From contig CAVXCD010000003.1 of assembly GCA_963760225.1 (NCBI GenBank), forward strand, positions 1,426,001 through 1,490,000: a stretch of DNA of 64,000 nucleotides, given 5' to 3'. Source of the DNA: 13-2-20CM-66-19 sp963760225. Its GTDB lineage: Bacteria > Pseudomonadota > Gammaproteobacteria > Steroidobacterales > Steroidobacteraceae. Position 1 is the stretch's first letter. Each line of letters opens with the position of its first letter. The notes beneath the pieces are model-generated. The model saw only the letters and a list, made by a program, of their open reading frames with translations, was not told where the DNA came from and did not search any database. Below are positions 16,930 to 26,134 of the stretch, piece after piece. The position numbers were made by a program, and so were the translations under genes.

Positions 16930-18141
16930 ATGAAGCTCAGCATATTGACGGCGGCGTTGCAGGAGCTGACCCCGCGTGAGCGGCGCGACGCCGATCCCGA
17001 TCTGGCAATCGAGGAGTGGCTGGAGTTTGCGCGTCAGATCGGCAGTCCGAACATCGAGCTGTCCGCGGCGCTGCACCCGAGCTTGAGCGACGTGCCGACC
17101 GCAGCGCTGCTCGACCCGGTGGCCAACACCCTGGATCTGCGCCAGCCGTTCAATAGCGCGCGGGCGGCACGCGTGCGCAGCGCCATGCAGGCTACCCAGG
17201 TGGGCCTCTCGGACCTGGCCTACTTCGACAACATGCTCGCTGCCGACGAAGCGGCGCGCCGCCGCAAGCACGAGCTGATGCTGCGCGTGTTTGACGCCGC
17301 GGTGCTCCTCGGAACCGACGCCGTCACCGGTTTCGTCGGCCGCAATCCGCAGCTCAGCATGGACGCCAACCTGGTGATGTTCGAGGAGGTGTTCGTGCCG
17401 CTGCTCGGCGAGGCGAAGGCGCGCCGGCTGACCTTTCGGGTCGAGCAGTGTCCGATGCCCGGCTGGACCGTGACGGATGTCTGGCATAACAACCTGGCGT
17501 ACGCGCCCGGTCCGTGGATCGCGCTGCACCGGATCTGCGAGCGGCACGGCGTCGGTGATCAGTTCCGCATCCACTACGACCCTTCGCACGCCATCCTGAT
17601 GGGACAGGACTCGCGCTCGGTGTTCCAGTATCTGAAGGACACGGGATACAATTTCCTGATCGGTGGTTTTCATGTTAAGGGCCAGGTGATCGACTCGCGG
17701 GGCATTTCGGCATGGGGCTACGGCGGGCAGACGATGCAGCGCGGGGACTGGCAGGGGAGCCGCCCGAGCACCGATCCGGCCGCGCAGCGCCATGCGTGGA
17801 AAAAGCAGACCGTGTTCGCCGAGCATGAGCTGCCCGGTACGGCGCGCCACGATCCGCTCGCGTACCTGCAGAACCGCTCGGTAGACTGGCTCGATCATCA
17901 GCTGGCCGCACGGGAGTTGCTCAGCATCGAGCCGGACAAGACCTACCTGGTGGTGGAGCACGAATACCCGCGGGCCCGCATCCAGGACAAGGCGCGCCTC
18001 GCGCCGATCCTGGCCGGCTCGCTCGCCTTTACGCGTGCGATCGACGCGGCGGCGGCTGCGATGTACGCCCTGCAGCATGAGGTGCTCGCCGCGCAGGGCA
18101 TCGCCGTGCAGGGCATCGGGCGCGAAGCCTATCGCTCCTGA
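16930..18141 (+). CDS. Sugar phosphate isomerase/epimerase-like TIM-barrel protein (AP-endonuclease 2 fold)
   Basis: This 403-aa protein belongs to the xylose isomerase-like TIM-barrel family. Metal-binding candidates appear in order along the barrel: Glu in RVEQCPMPGW, Asp and His in HYDPSHAILMGQD, His in GGFHVKGQV and Glu in LVVEHEYP. Related proteins in 3-ketoglycoside clusters act as isomerases or eliminating hydrolases. I chose ATG 16930 (MKLSIL); ATG 16894 is an alternative that would overlap the transporter by 17 nt. It lies between the transporter and the GMC oxidoreductase and is probably co-transcribed with them. Confidence 0.85.
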   Translation: MKLSILTAALQELTPRERRDADPDLAIEEWLEFARQIGSPNIELSAALHPSLSDVPTAALLDPVANTLDLRQPFNSARAARVRSAMQATQVGLSDLAYFDNMLAADEAARRRKHELMLRVFDAAVLLGTDAVTGFVGRNPQLSMDANLVMFEEVFVPLLGEAKARRLTFRVEQCPMPGWTVTDVWHNNLAYAPGPWIALHRICERHGVGDQFRIHYDPSHAILMGQDSRSVFQYLKDTGYNFLIGGFHVKGQVIDSRGISAWGYGGQTMQRGDWQGSRPSTDPAAQRHAWKKQTVFAEHELPGTARHDPLAYLQNRSVDWLDHQLAARELLSIEPDKTYLVVEHEYPRARIQDKARLAPILAGSLAFTRAIDAAAAAMYALQHEVLAAQGIAVQGIGREAYRS

Positions 18142-18162
18142 GCCGAGCGAGCCGCCTCAGCC

Positions 18163-19965
18163 ATGCCCTTCGTGCCGCCGCAATCGCAGCAGAGCGCCTA
18201 TGACGTGATCGTGGTGGGCTCGGGCGCCGGCGGCGGACAGTCGGCCTATGCGCTGTGCATGGACGGTGCCAAGGTGCTGATGCTGGAAGCGGGGCGCGAC
18301 TACTCGCCGCAAACCGAGACGCCGATGTTCCAGACGCCGGACCTGGCGCCGCTCGCGGGTACCAGCACGCCGCAGAAGCCCTTCGGCTTCTACGATGCAA
18401 CCGTCGACGGCGGCTGGGAAGTGCCCGGAGAGCCGTACGTGAGCGCGAGCGAGGAGCCTGGGCGCCGCTTTGAATGGTGGCGGGCGCGCATGCTCGGTGG
18501 CCGCACCAACCACTGGGGGCGCATCTCGCTGCGCAATGGTCCCTACGACTTCAGGCCCCACAGCCGCGACGGGCTGGGTTTTGATTGGCCGATCAGTTAC
18601 TCCGACCTTGCGCCGTATTACGACAAGGTTGAGTTGCTGATCGGCGTGTACGGCAGCAACGAGGGGTTGGAGAACACGCCGAACTCCTCGCCCGGGTGCC
18701 TGCTGCCGCCGCCGCAGCCGCTGGTGAGCGATTACCTGCTGGCACAGCGAGCGCGGCGACTCGGCATTCCGGTGATCCCGGGTCATCGGGCGGTGTTGAC
18801 CCGGCCGCTCGATCACCTGCACTCTCCGGCGCGGCTGCATCCCGGCAACGTCACGGCACAAAAAATCGTCGCCGCGGACATGCAGGCCCGCGCGCCGTGT
18901 CTGTGGGCGACGCCCTGCGGCCGCGGCTGCGCGATCCGTGCCAACTATCAGTCGACCACGGTGCACTTGCCGCCCGCGCTCAGCAGCGGCAACCTCGATA
19001 TCACCACCAACGCCATGGTCTACGAGGTCACGCTCGGGCGCGACGGCCGCGCCAATGGCGTGAGCTACGTCGATCGGACCACCGGACGGCACCAGCACGC
19101 GGCCGCCAGGGTGGTGATACTGGCGGCGAGCGCGTGCGAAACGGTCCGGATTCTGCTCAACTCGAAGAGCGCGCAGTTTCCGCAGGGGCTCGCCAACTCG
19201 AGCGGCAGGGTCGGGCGGTATCTGATGGATACCGTGGGCAGCACGGTGACGGGCCAGATCCCACTGCTCGAGAGTCTGCCGCCGCTCAACGAGGATGCCG
19301 CGGACGGTCACCAGGTCTACGTGCCGTGGTGGCTGTATCGCGAGCAGCTCGCCGGCAAGCTCGGCTTCGCCCGTGGCTATCACATCGAATACAGCGGCGG
19401 GAAGCGGATGCCGGGATTCCTGACCGGCGCCGGAATGCAGTGGCTGACCGGCGGCAGCTACGGGGTGAGCTTCAAGCAGGACATGCGCCGCTACTACGGT
19501 TCGTTCGTCAATTTCGACGGGCGCGGCGAGATGATCCCCAACGAACACTCCTATTGCGAGATCGATGCAAAAATGAAGGACAAGTGGGGCATCCCGGTGC
19601 TGCGCTTTCACTGGCGCTGGTCGGAGCACGAGCTGCGCCAGGCGGCGCATATGCAACGGACGTTCGGGGATATCATCGCCGCCATGGGTGGTCGAACTCA
19701 CGGCCCGGTGGAGAGCGACGGTGCCAAGGCCATCGCTCCCGGCGGATCGATCATTCATGAAGTCGGCGGTACGATCATGGGAGCCGATGCGAAGACTTCG
19801 GTGACCAATCAGTGGGGCCAGACCTGGGACGTGCCGAACCTGTTCGTCACCGACGGCGCCGTGTTCGTTTCGAACGCCGACAAGAATCCGACCCTCACGA
19901 TCATGGCGCTCGCGTGGCGCGCCGCCGATCATATCCTCGAGCGCATGCGGCGCAGGGAGCTGTGA
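18163..19965 (+). CDS. GMC-family oxidoreductase, large FAD subunit of a gluconate 2-dehydrogenase/glucoside 3-dehydrogenase-type complex
   Basis: This 600-aa protein has an N-terminal dinucleotide fold (VIVVGSGAGGGQSAY, near residue 15), MLGGRTNHWG near 110, and the C-terminal GMC signature with H in IIHEVGGTIMGADA and N in SNADKNPTLTIMALAWRAA. It closely resembles the catalytic subunit of membrane-bound dehydrogenases paired with a gluconate-2-dehydrogenase subunit-3 protein; characterised members oxidise sugars, including C3 of glucosides. The downstream partner overlaps by 1 nt. A cytochrome c subunit is not seen next to it, so the electron acceptor is unknown. Confidence 0.9.
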   Translation: MPFVPPQSQQSAYDVIVVGSGAGGGQSAYALCMDGAKVLMLEAGRDYSPQTETPMFQTPDLAPLAGTSTPQKPFGFYDATVDGGWEVPGEPYVSASEEPGRRFEWWRARMLGGRTNHWGRISLRNGPYDFRPHSRDGLGFDWPISYSDLAPYYDKVELLIGVYGSNEGLENTPNSSPGCLLPPPQPLVSDYLLAQRARRLGIPVIPGHRAVLTRPLDHLHSPARLHPGNVTAQKIVAADMQARAPCLWATPCGRGCAIRANYQSTTVHLPPALSSGNLDITTNAMVYEVTLGRDGRANGVSYVDRTTGRHQHAAARVVILAASACETVRILLNSKSAQFPQGLANSSGRVGRYLMDTVGSTVTGQIPLLESLPPLNEDAADGHQVYVPWWLYREQLAGKLGFARGYHIEYSGGKRMPGFLTGAGMQWLTGGSYGVSFKQDMRRYYGSFVNFDGRGEMIPNEHSYCEIDAKMKDKWGIPVLRFHWRWSEHELRQAAHMQRTFGDIIAAMGGRTHGPVESDGAKAIAPGGSIIHEVGGTIMGADAKTSVTNQWGQTWDVPNLFVTDGAVFVSNADKNPTLTIMALAWRAADHILERMRRREL

Positions 19966-20594
19966 TGGATCGGCGCACGAGTATTCAGTGGGTGCTGGCC
20001 GCGAGCGCGGCCTTGCCGCTGCTCGGCCGCAGCGCTGCGCCGGCGAAGTCGGCAGCGGTGCCGGCACCGACGCTTCATGGTTACGGGACGGATCCCAATC
20101 TTCTGACGGTCTATCGCCCCGGGCAGCTGTGGCCGCTGACCTTCACCGCCGCGCAGCGGCGCCTAGCGGGCGTGCTGTCGGACCTAATTATTCCCGCCGA
20201 TGACCACTCGCCAAGCGCCTCGAGCGCCGGTGTGGTCGATTTCATCGACGAATGGGTGAGCGCGCCGTATCCGGACTGCCGGCGCGATCGGCCGATCGTG
20301 CTCGGGGGGTTCCGCTGGCTCGACGCCGAGGCCGCCCGGCATTTTCACAAAGGGTTCGCGGATCTCGACGGCCGCGAGCAGCATGGCATCTGCGATGACA
20401 TCTGTGACGAGGCGCGCGCCGCGGCCGAGCGACGCAAGGCCGCACACTTTTTTGCGCGCTTCCGCGACTTGACGGCCGGGGGGTTCTACACCACTCCGGT
20501 CGGCCGCAAGGATCTCGGTTACATCGGTAACGTGCCGCTGCCGCGCTTCGACGCGCCGCCGGCGGAGCTGCTCAAGCGGCTGAACCTGCCATAG
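19965..20594 (+). CDS. Gluconate 2-dehydrogenase subunit 3-like protein, exported
   Basis: This 209-aa protein begins MDRRTSIQWVLAASAALPLLG, a twin-arginine-like leader (RR followed by a hydrophobic stretch), then the subunit-3 domain with LSDLIIPADDHSPSASSAGVVDFIDEW near residue 74 and the C-terminal GYIGNVPLPRF. The family forms the small subunit of periplasmic GMC dehydrogenases and is thought to escort the folded FAD subunit through the Tat system. Its ATG overlaps the GMC stop by 1 nt (TGATG), as expected for a stoichiometric complex. Confidence 0.9.
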   Translation: MDRRTSIQWVLAASAALPLLGRSAAPAKSAAVPAPTLHGYGTDPNLLTVYRPGQLWPLTFTAAQRRLAGVLSDLIIPADDHSPSASSAGVVDFIDEWVSAPYPDCRRDRPIVLGGFRWLDAEAARHFHKGFADLDGREQHGICDDICDEARAAAERRKAAHFFARFRDLTAGGFYTTPVGRKDLGYIGNVPLPRFDAPPAELLKRLNLP

Positions 20595-20622
20595 ACACTA
20601 ACTCCCCAACAGGTATCACCCC

Positions 20623-21312
20623 ATGAACAGGACCCCTCTGTACGCGCTGCTGCTGGCACTTTCCGCAGGGGCGACCGCGCTGATGGCAGCACAGCCCGCG
20701 GGCACACCCACGGGAGCGTGGCGGTCGCTGCTGCAAGCTGACAGCGCACCCGACTGGCGCGGCTGGAAGGAGCCGGCGCTGCCGGCCGGCTGGCACATCG
20801 CCGGCGGGGTGCTCTCCAAGGAGGGGGCGGTCGATGACCTGGTCACCGCGCAGACCTTCGGCAACTTCGAGCTCGAGCTCGAGTGGAAGATCGGCAAGGC
20901 CGGCAACAGCGGCATCTTCTACCGCGGCACGCGCGAGTACGACCACATCTACTGGAGCGCGCCGGAGTACCAGCTGCTCGATGACGCGAATACCGAGGAC
21001 GGCAAGAGCCGTCTCACGGCTGCTGGCTCCGACTACGCGCTCTATCCTGCGCCCGCCGGGGTCGTGCACCCGTACAACCATTGGAACAAATCGCGCCTGC
21101 TCGTGCAGGGTAACCACGTCGAGCACTGGCTGAATGGGCGCAGGATCCTCGAGTACGAGTTCAAGAGCGCGGACTGGAAGGCGCGCGTCGCCGCGAGCAA
21201 GTTCGCCGCGTACCCCAACTACGGGCTGGCAGCCAGCGGGCTCATCGGGCTGCAGGGCGATCATCCCGGGGCGCTGGCGATTCGCAACATCCGGATACGC
21301 GAGTTACCGTAG
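20623..21312 (+). CDS. Secreted DUF1080 / 3-keto-disaccharide hydrolase-type protein
   Basis: This 229-aa protein has a signal peptide (residues 4-23, cleavage near LMAAQ) and one concanavalin-like jelly-roll domain with the family hallmarks WRGWKEP, FELELEWKIGKAGNSGIFYRG (about 85-105), EYQLLDD and YPNYGLAASGLIGLQGDHPG. DUF1080 (PF06439) proteins hydrolyse 3-keto-glycosides or bind glycans and often sit beside Gfo/Idh/MocA, GMC and TIM-barrel genes, as here. It closes the cluster and probably cleaves the oxidised glycoside in the periplasm; that function is by family and context. Confidence 0.87.
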   Translation: MNRTPLYALLLALSAGATALMAAQPAGTPTGAWRSLLQADSAPDWRGWKEPALPAGWHIAGGVLSKEGAVDDLVTAQTFGNFELELEWKIGKAGNSGIFYRGTREYDHIYWSAPEYQLLDDANTEDGKSRLTAAGSDYALYPAPAGVVHPYNHWNKSRLLVQGNHVEHWLNGRRILEYEFKSADWKARVAASKFAAYPNYGLAASGLIGLQGDHPGALAIRNIRIRELP

Positions 21313-21351
21313 CGCGCCCGGCAGCTGCGATCAGCAACACAGAGGCTTCCC

Positions 21352-23178
21352 GTGTCGGTCCTGGCTGAGTCCATGCGCCGCATCAGCGGCCTGCTGCAAT
21401 CCGGTCAGTACCGCGCAGCGCACGCGCAATTGGAATTGCTGGTGGCCGCAAATCCCACTTACGTGGAAGGGCTGCGGCTGCTGGCCGGCACCAAGCAAGC
21501 CCTGGGCGACATCGCCCAAGCGGAGACCCTGCTGCGGCGCGCCCTCGAAATCGAACCTCTATGGCCTCCCGCGCTGACCATGCTGGCGGAGTTGTTGCTC
21601 CTCTCAGGTCGCAGCGCCGAGGCCGTACCCTTGTTGCAGCGTGCAATTCAAGGCACCGCGCCGCATCCCCGGGCAGCGCTCTTGCTGGCCCGCCATTACC
21701 TGGACGCTGGCCAGCCGGCCCTGGCGCTCGAGGTTGCCACACCCTGGTGCAACAGCGGTAAGGCCGATATCGATTTGTCGGCGCTGCACGTTGCGGCATA
21801 CGCCGCTCTGGGTCGGCAAAGCGACGCGATGGCTTTCTATCGTCAGCTGGTGGCACGCGCTCCGGACAATGCCGTCGCGACCCATACCCTGGCGGTCGCA
21901 TTGAATGCGGCCCAACAGCCGGCGGAAGCCGAGCGTGTGGCGCGTGAGGCGCTGCTGCGCCATCGAGCGACGGCGGCGCTGCACCATACCCACGCTCTCA
22001 GCCTCATGAGTCTGGAGCGACTCGATGAAGCCGAGCTCGCCTTGCGCGAATGCGTCCGTTTGGATGCCCGCCGTGCCGAAGCTCACGACCGGCTGGCGCA
22101 ACTCATTTGGATGCGCACCGGTAATATCGTGGAGGCCACCGGATCGCTGGATGAGGCGCTCGAAAAATTCCCACATGACGATGCACTGCGGGGCACCAAG
22201 GCCGCCTTGTTGCAGGGAGCCGCTGACGCGCGCGGCGCGTATGCGTGCCTCGCCGAAAGTGCCGCACGGCCTCAAGCCCACTCCAATTTACTGATTCGCG
22301 CGGGACTGGCGGCGCTGGAGTTTGAGCCGGGCATCGCCCTGGCACTCGCAGAACGCGCCATGCGAGCGCAGCCCAACAACCACACAGCCCGTAAGCTCCT
22401 GTGCGCGGCCTATCTCGGCGTCGGCGACGGGGCCAAAGCGCTGACCGAGAGCGCCACCTTGCTGCGGGCCATGCCTGACGATCAATACCTCATTGCGATG
22501 CAGACGACGGCACTGCGGCTGTTGAACGATCCTCGCTACGAGTTGTTCTGCGATTACGACAGGATGGTTCTATCGACGCTCCTCGAAGCGCCCACGGGGT
22601 GGCCTGATCTCAGCAGCTTTCTGACAGAGCTGACCTCGCAGCTGAACGCCCTGCACAACCCGCACGGACACCGACTTCTCTACCAGTCGTTGCGCCGGGG
22701 TACCGAGACCACTCAGGATCTTTCCCGCAGTCAGGATCCTGTCATTCAGGCGCTGTTTCACGCCTTCGCGGTACCGATCGCGCGGTACCGCGAGCGCATC
22801 GGCCCGGGAGAAGACGCCCTGCGGCGTCGCAACCGGGGGCCGACGCGGTTCAACGGAGGTTGGTCGGTGCGTCTGCACCGCGACGGCTACCACACGAGCC
22901 ACGTGCATCCGCGGGGATGGATTTCCTCGGCGTTCTACGTGCAGCTGCCAGATTCCATGAGGGCAGGGCACACCGCTCAAGGGATCCTCAGCTTCGGCGC
23001 GCCGGGCATGCTCACGCCCTCGTCGCTGCCCGCAGAGCTGTCAGTTCGCCCCGAGGTTGGCCTACTGGTGTTGTTTCCGTCGTATTTCTGGCACGGCACG
23101 CTGCCTTTTCACAGCGAGCAGCCGCGCCTGACGGTCGCTTTCGACGCCGTCCCGGACACGGGCACCGCCAGAGCCTGA
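21352..23178 (+). CDS. TPR protein with C-terminal 2-oxoglutarate/Fe(II) oxygenase domain
   Basis: This 608-aa protein has about ten tetratricopeptide-like helical repeats over residues 5-400, then a PF13759-type 2OG-Fe(II) oxygenase domain. Iron-ligand candidates are in HRDGYHTSHVHPRGW (near 510) and FWHGTLPF (near 583), with a basic 2OG-binding residue in QPRLTVAFD. Such proteins commonly sit beside TonB-dependent receptors in Gammaproteobacteria and may hydroxylate a protein or peptide. The frame opens with GTG 21352; ATG 21373 is an alternative. It converges with the TonB-dependent receptor gene across a strong hairpin. Confidence 0.85.
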   Translation: MSVLAESMRRISGLLQSGQYRAAHAQLELLVAANPTYVEGLRLLAGTKQALGDIAQAETLLRRALEIEPLWPPALTMLAELLLLSGRSAEAVPLLQRAIQGTAPHPRAALLLARHYLDAGQPALALEVATPWCNSGKADIDLSALHVAAYAALGRQSDAMAFYRQLVARAPDNAVATHTLAVALNAAQQPAEAERVAREALLRHRATAALHHTHALSLMSLERLDEAELALRECVRLDARRAEAHDRLAQLIWMRTGNIVEATGSLDEALEKFPHDDALRGTKAALLQGAADARGAYACLAESAARPQAHSNLLIRAGLAALEFEPGIALALAERAMRAQPNNHTARKLLCAAYLGVGDGAKALTESATLLRAMPDDQYLIAMQTTALRLLNDPRYELFCDYDRMVLSTLLEAPTGWPDLSSFLTELTSQLNALHNPHGHRLLYQSLRRGTETTQDLSRSQDPVIQALFHAFAVPIARYRERIGPGEDALRRRNRGPTRFNGGWSVRLHRDGYHTSHVHPRGWISSAFYVQLPDSMRAGHTAQGILSFGAPGMLTPSSLPAELSVRPEVGLLVLFPSYFWHGTLPFHSEQPRLTVAFDAVPDTGTARA

Positions 23179-23200
23179 ATCACCCGCGAATATCAAACGC

Positions 23201-23236
23201 ACAATCTCCCCTCACGTCACCGTGAGGGGAGATTGT
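23201..23236. terminator. Bidirectional hairpin terminator between convergent genes
   Basis: ACAATCTCCCCTCACG (23201-23216) pairs perfectly over 16 bp with 23221-23236 around a 4-nt TCAC loop. It lies between the stop codons of the TPR/oxygenase gene (23178) and the TonB-dependent receptor (23248). There is no clear T tract on either side, so termination could need Rho or other help, but the position and perfect stem make this call firm. Confidence 0.8.
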
Positions 23237-23247
23237 CTCAGGTCGCA

Positions 23248-25791
23248 CTACCAGAAGTATTTGACCGTCCCGTTGATTTCGCGGCCGACGATCGAACGGC
23301 CGAAACCCACGTTATTCTGCACAGTGTTGCCGCCGAATCGGGCATTACCCTCGGTCAACCCCAGCTGGTTGGTGAGGTTTGAGCCGAGTACCCGGAACTC
23401 CCACTTGTCCCCGACATGGGCATCGATGCCTGCAGCCAGGTCGTAATAAGAGGGCAAGGGCGTCAAACCACCTGCGTCCTGGAAGCGTTTACCGATGTTC
23501 TCGTACGTCACCTGCTCGGTCAGCGTGCCCCAGCCGAAGGATTGCGTGTCACTCGGTGTCACCCGGACCTGATACTTCGGCAGACGCGCGAGCTGGTTGC
23601 CGTTGATCGTGCCGCAGGTCTCCACCTCGTTGATATTTTCGTACAGGTAGCAGCCCTGGAAGTCCTTGTATATCGCATCTTCGTAGATGGCATTGACCGT
23701 GATCTTGAAGGTGCTCAGGAGCTGGTTATCGCTGGTCGCGAGGGGAGCCACGGTGCCGACGATTCGCCCTCCCTTGGAGTCCGATCCATAGGTGGAAGTC
23801 GGGCCGATCGGCACGTTATCGATATTGACCGGTGTATACGCAAGTCCATTGAAGATCTTGTAGTAAGCCGATGCATCAACGTACATCCACTGGTTCTGGA
23901 TCTTGAAGCCGACCTCGTAGTTCTGCATGGTCTCCAGCGGCGTATTGTTGGGGCAACCGGTGTTGTTGCAGCGGACATCGTCGAAGTTCTGGAAATGCAC
24001 GCCATTATTGACGCGCACGTAGGCGCTCATGTTGTCGCTGAACTCGTAATTTGCGCCCCCGGAGAACGTCGGCATGGTGTGGTCTGCATCGCCGTGCGAC
24101 CAGGTGCCGTTGGGCAAGTCGACCGCGTTGTCCCACAGGTCGTACGCCGTCCCCATCTGAACCGGCGAGGTGTTGGTGGTCTCCTGAGACAGGTTGATGT
24201 GCTCGACGCGAGCCCCGACATCGAACAACCAGGGACCAATCTTCCAGGAGTCGGAAAGATAGGGGGCGATATCCGTGGCGTCGCCGTTCTGCAGGATGTA
24301 GTAGCCGCCGTTGGCATTCACGACACCCTGAGGGCTGGTCACCTGGTAGATATTTCCGCCCGCGGTCGCCGACAGGAGGATCGGGCTCGCGTTCGGCTGG
24401 TTGGTGATCAGCACGTTGGAGCTCAACGACCAGTTGTCGTTCATGGTGAAGTGGGTCGCATACACACCAAAGGTCAGGGTATTGCCGAAGCCCAGGTCCT
24501 TGATCAGGCGGAATTCGTCTACGACGCTCGTGATCTTCTTCTGCACGTACCAGACCTGCTGCGTAACGATGCTTTGGTTGCCGCTCACCGGCGTGCCGTT
24601 ATTGAAAGTGGCATTGACGTCGGCGCTGGTCAACGGGGCAGGTAAGGTCAGACCCGCAACGTAGGACGACAGCGTCGCAGGGTTGCCGTTGTTGACCAGC
24701 GCGTGCGTATCCACGTACCCGCCGTCAAAGATGAAGTTGTTGCTGATTGACCAGCCGTTGCCGAATTTTTCCTTGAGCTCCGAACCGAAATAGTTCAGGT
24801 CGGCGCCACGGCCATCGCCGATATCGTCGTTCTCGAAGCAGTTACAGGCCGGGTCCGGTATCTGGAAATTCTGCAGCTGCTTGCTGTTGTAGGTGGAGTT
24901 GAGCTGATCGAATCCGGGATAGACACCCACTGAGCCGTTGTGGACCGTGTAAGGGAAATCGGCAACCCACTGATTGTGGTCGTGCATGGTTCTGGCCCAG
25001 AACATGACCGAGCCATTGTCGAGATCGTGCTTCAACGTCGCCGTCAGCTGTCCGCCGATGTCGGACGGGTATTGCGGATTTCGCACCCCGTCCGACTCGC
25101 GGTAGAAGCCACCGATGCTTCCATACCAGCCGTCAGTTAACTTGCCGCTCTGGAAGGCATCCACGCGCTCCCCGCCCTCGGAGAAGAACGTCACGCCAAG
25201 GGAGCCTTCGGGTTTCTCCGAGCCGGTCCGCAGGATGAAGTTCGCCGTCGCACCCGGCTGGCCCGGGCCGAACAGTGCGCTGGTTCCGCCCTGGACGATC
25301 TCGACGCGCTCGACCGTGTCATCCATGCGCATCAGGGAGCTGTTGTCCATGAAGGACAGGTAGGGGGCGCCGTAGAGGGGCGTACCCTGGATCATGGTCG
25401 TGAAATAGGGAGAATCGCCGCCGCCGTTAGGAAAGCCGGCCACGTCGATGTTGACGCCTGTTTGTCCGCCGGATGCTTCCGGCCAAACGCCGGGCGAGAG
25501 TTTGTAGATCTCGGCAGCGCTCGCGGGATTCGCCATGGCGATATCCTGCAGGGACGCCGTTACGATGTTGTAGCTGGCGTCCAGCTTCCTCACCGATTGA
25601 GCGGTAGCGGTGACCACCACCTCCTGCAATTCCCCGCCCCCGGTTGCCGGTGCCTGGTCCGGCGCGACGGCCTGTGCCCAGGCGACCCCGCCCGTGCCCC
25701 AGAGGATTGCGGCCACGGCGGCGCCTACTGTCGTGGCTGCCCGGAACGGCTGGGCACTCGCACGGAGTGCCCTGTTGCTTTTAACTCTCAT
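23248..25791 (-). CDS. TonB-dependent outer-membrane receptor
   Basis: This 847-aa protein has a signal peptide ending near GVAWAQA, a TonB-box-like segment ELQEVVVTATAQS, a plug domain (RVEIVQGGTSALFGPGQPGATANFIL) and a long beta-barrel that ends in an aromatic residue (GTVKYFW). ATG 25791 was chosen because it gives a proper signal peptide; the open frame upstream lacks one. The barrel contains two Cys-rich loops (CNCFEND and CNNTGCPNN). Context (TPR/oxygenase beside it, GH127 and GH65 on the other side) suggests uptake of a glycan or glycoside, which is inference. The 343-bp upstream gap holds strong palindromes. Confidence 0.9.
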   Translation of the reverse strand: MRVKSNRALRASAQPFRAATTVGAAVAAILWGTGGVAWAQAVAPDQAPATGGGELQEVVVTATAQSVRKLDASYNIVTASLQDIAMANPASAAEIYKLSPGVWPEASGGQTGVNIDVAGFPNGGGDSPYFTTMIQGTPLYGAPYLSFMDNSSLMRMDDTVERVEIVQGGTSALFGPGQPGATANFILRTGSEKPEGSLGVTFFSEGGERVDAFQSGKLTDGWYGSIGGFYRESDGVRNPQYPSDIGGQLTATLKHDLDNGSVMFWARTMHDHNQWVADFPYTVHNGSVGVYPGFDQLNSTYNSKQLQNFQIPDPACNCFENDDIGDGRGADLNYFGSELKEKFGNGWSISNNFIFDGGYVDTHALVNNGNPATLSSYVAGLTLPAPLTSADVNATFNNGTPVSGNQSIVTQQVWYVQKKITSVVDEFRLIKDLGFGNTLTFGVYATHFTMNDNWSLSSNVLITNQPNASPILLSATAGGNIYQVTSPQGVVNANGGYYILQNGDATDIAPYLSDSWKIGPWLFDVGARVEHINLSQETTNTSPVQMGTAYDLWDNAVDLPNGTWSHGDADHTMPTFSGGANYEFSDNMSAYVRVNNGVHFQNFDDVRCNNTGCPNNTPLETMQNYEVGFKIQNQWMYVDASAYYKIFNGLAYTPVNIDNVPIGPTSTYGSDSKGGRIVGTVAPLATSDNQLLSTFKITVNAIYEDAIYKDFQGCYLYENINEVETCGTINGNQLARLPKYQVRVTPSDTQSFGWGTLTEQVTYENIGKRFQDAGGLTPLPSYYDLAAGIDAHVGDKWEFRVLGSNLTNQLGLTEGNARFGGNTVQNNVGFGRSIVGREINGTVKYFW

Positions 25792-25942
25792 GGATGTTCC
25801 CCCTCCCCGATATGCCGTCGCCGTGACGGCGCAGTAGTGGCCCCAAGCAGATGCCTGCGAGGCTGGCGTTCGGGCATTTCCCCACGCCTGTGCCGCGGCC
25901 GACCTAGATTCGGCTCTGACTCTAATGCGAACAATTCGGCAT

Positions 25943-25968
25943 AACAAGTGTTGTTGCGAATTCGCAAC
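25943..25968. promoter_or_regulatory. Palindromic candidate operator upstream of the TonB-dependent receptor
   Basis: GTTGCGAATTCGCAAC at 25953-25968 is a perfect 16-bp palindrome. It overlaps a second one, AACAA-GTG-TTGTT, at 25943-25955. Both lie in the 343-bp non-coding gap between the divergent receptor (start 25791) and lipoprotein gene (start 26135), about 150-175 bp from either start. A dimeric repressor site is the simplest reading. Nothing else recognisable was seen in the gap. Confidence 0.5.
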
Positions 25969-26134
25969 GTCGGAGCAAAGAGCGGCTTCGAGGCCTTGCG
26001 GTACGCACCGCCGGCGAAAGCGCGCCGTCCCTGCCCATGAACCCAAGTTGGCGAGGGGAGTATCGTCGCCAGAACAAGCGTGGCGGGTGGCAGTCCAACG
26101 ATCAGCGTGGACACGCCATGTCGCGGAGACTCAC

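Noticed and set aside
18157..20067. 636-codon open frame on the minus strand
   Set aside because: It lies opposite the GMC oxidoreductase and its subunit 3; no recognisable motifs.
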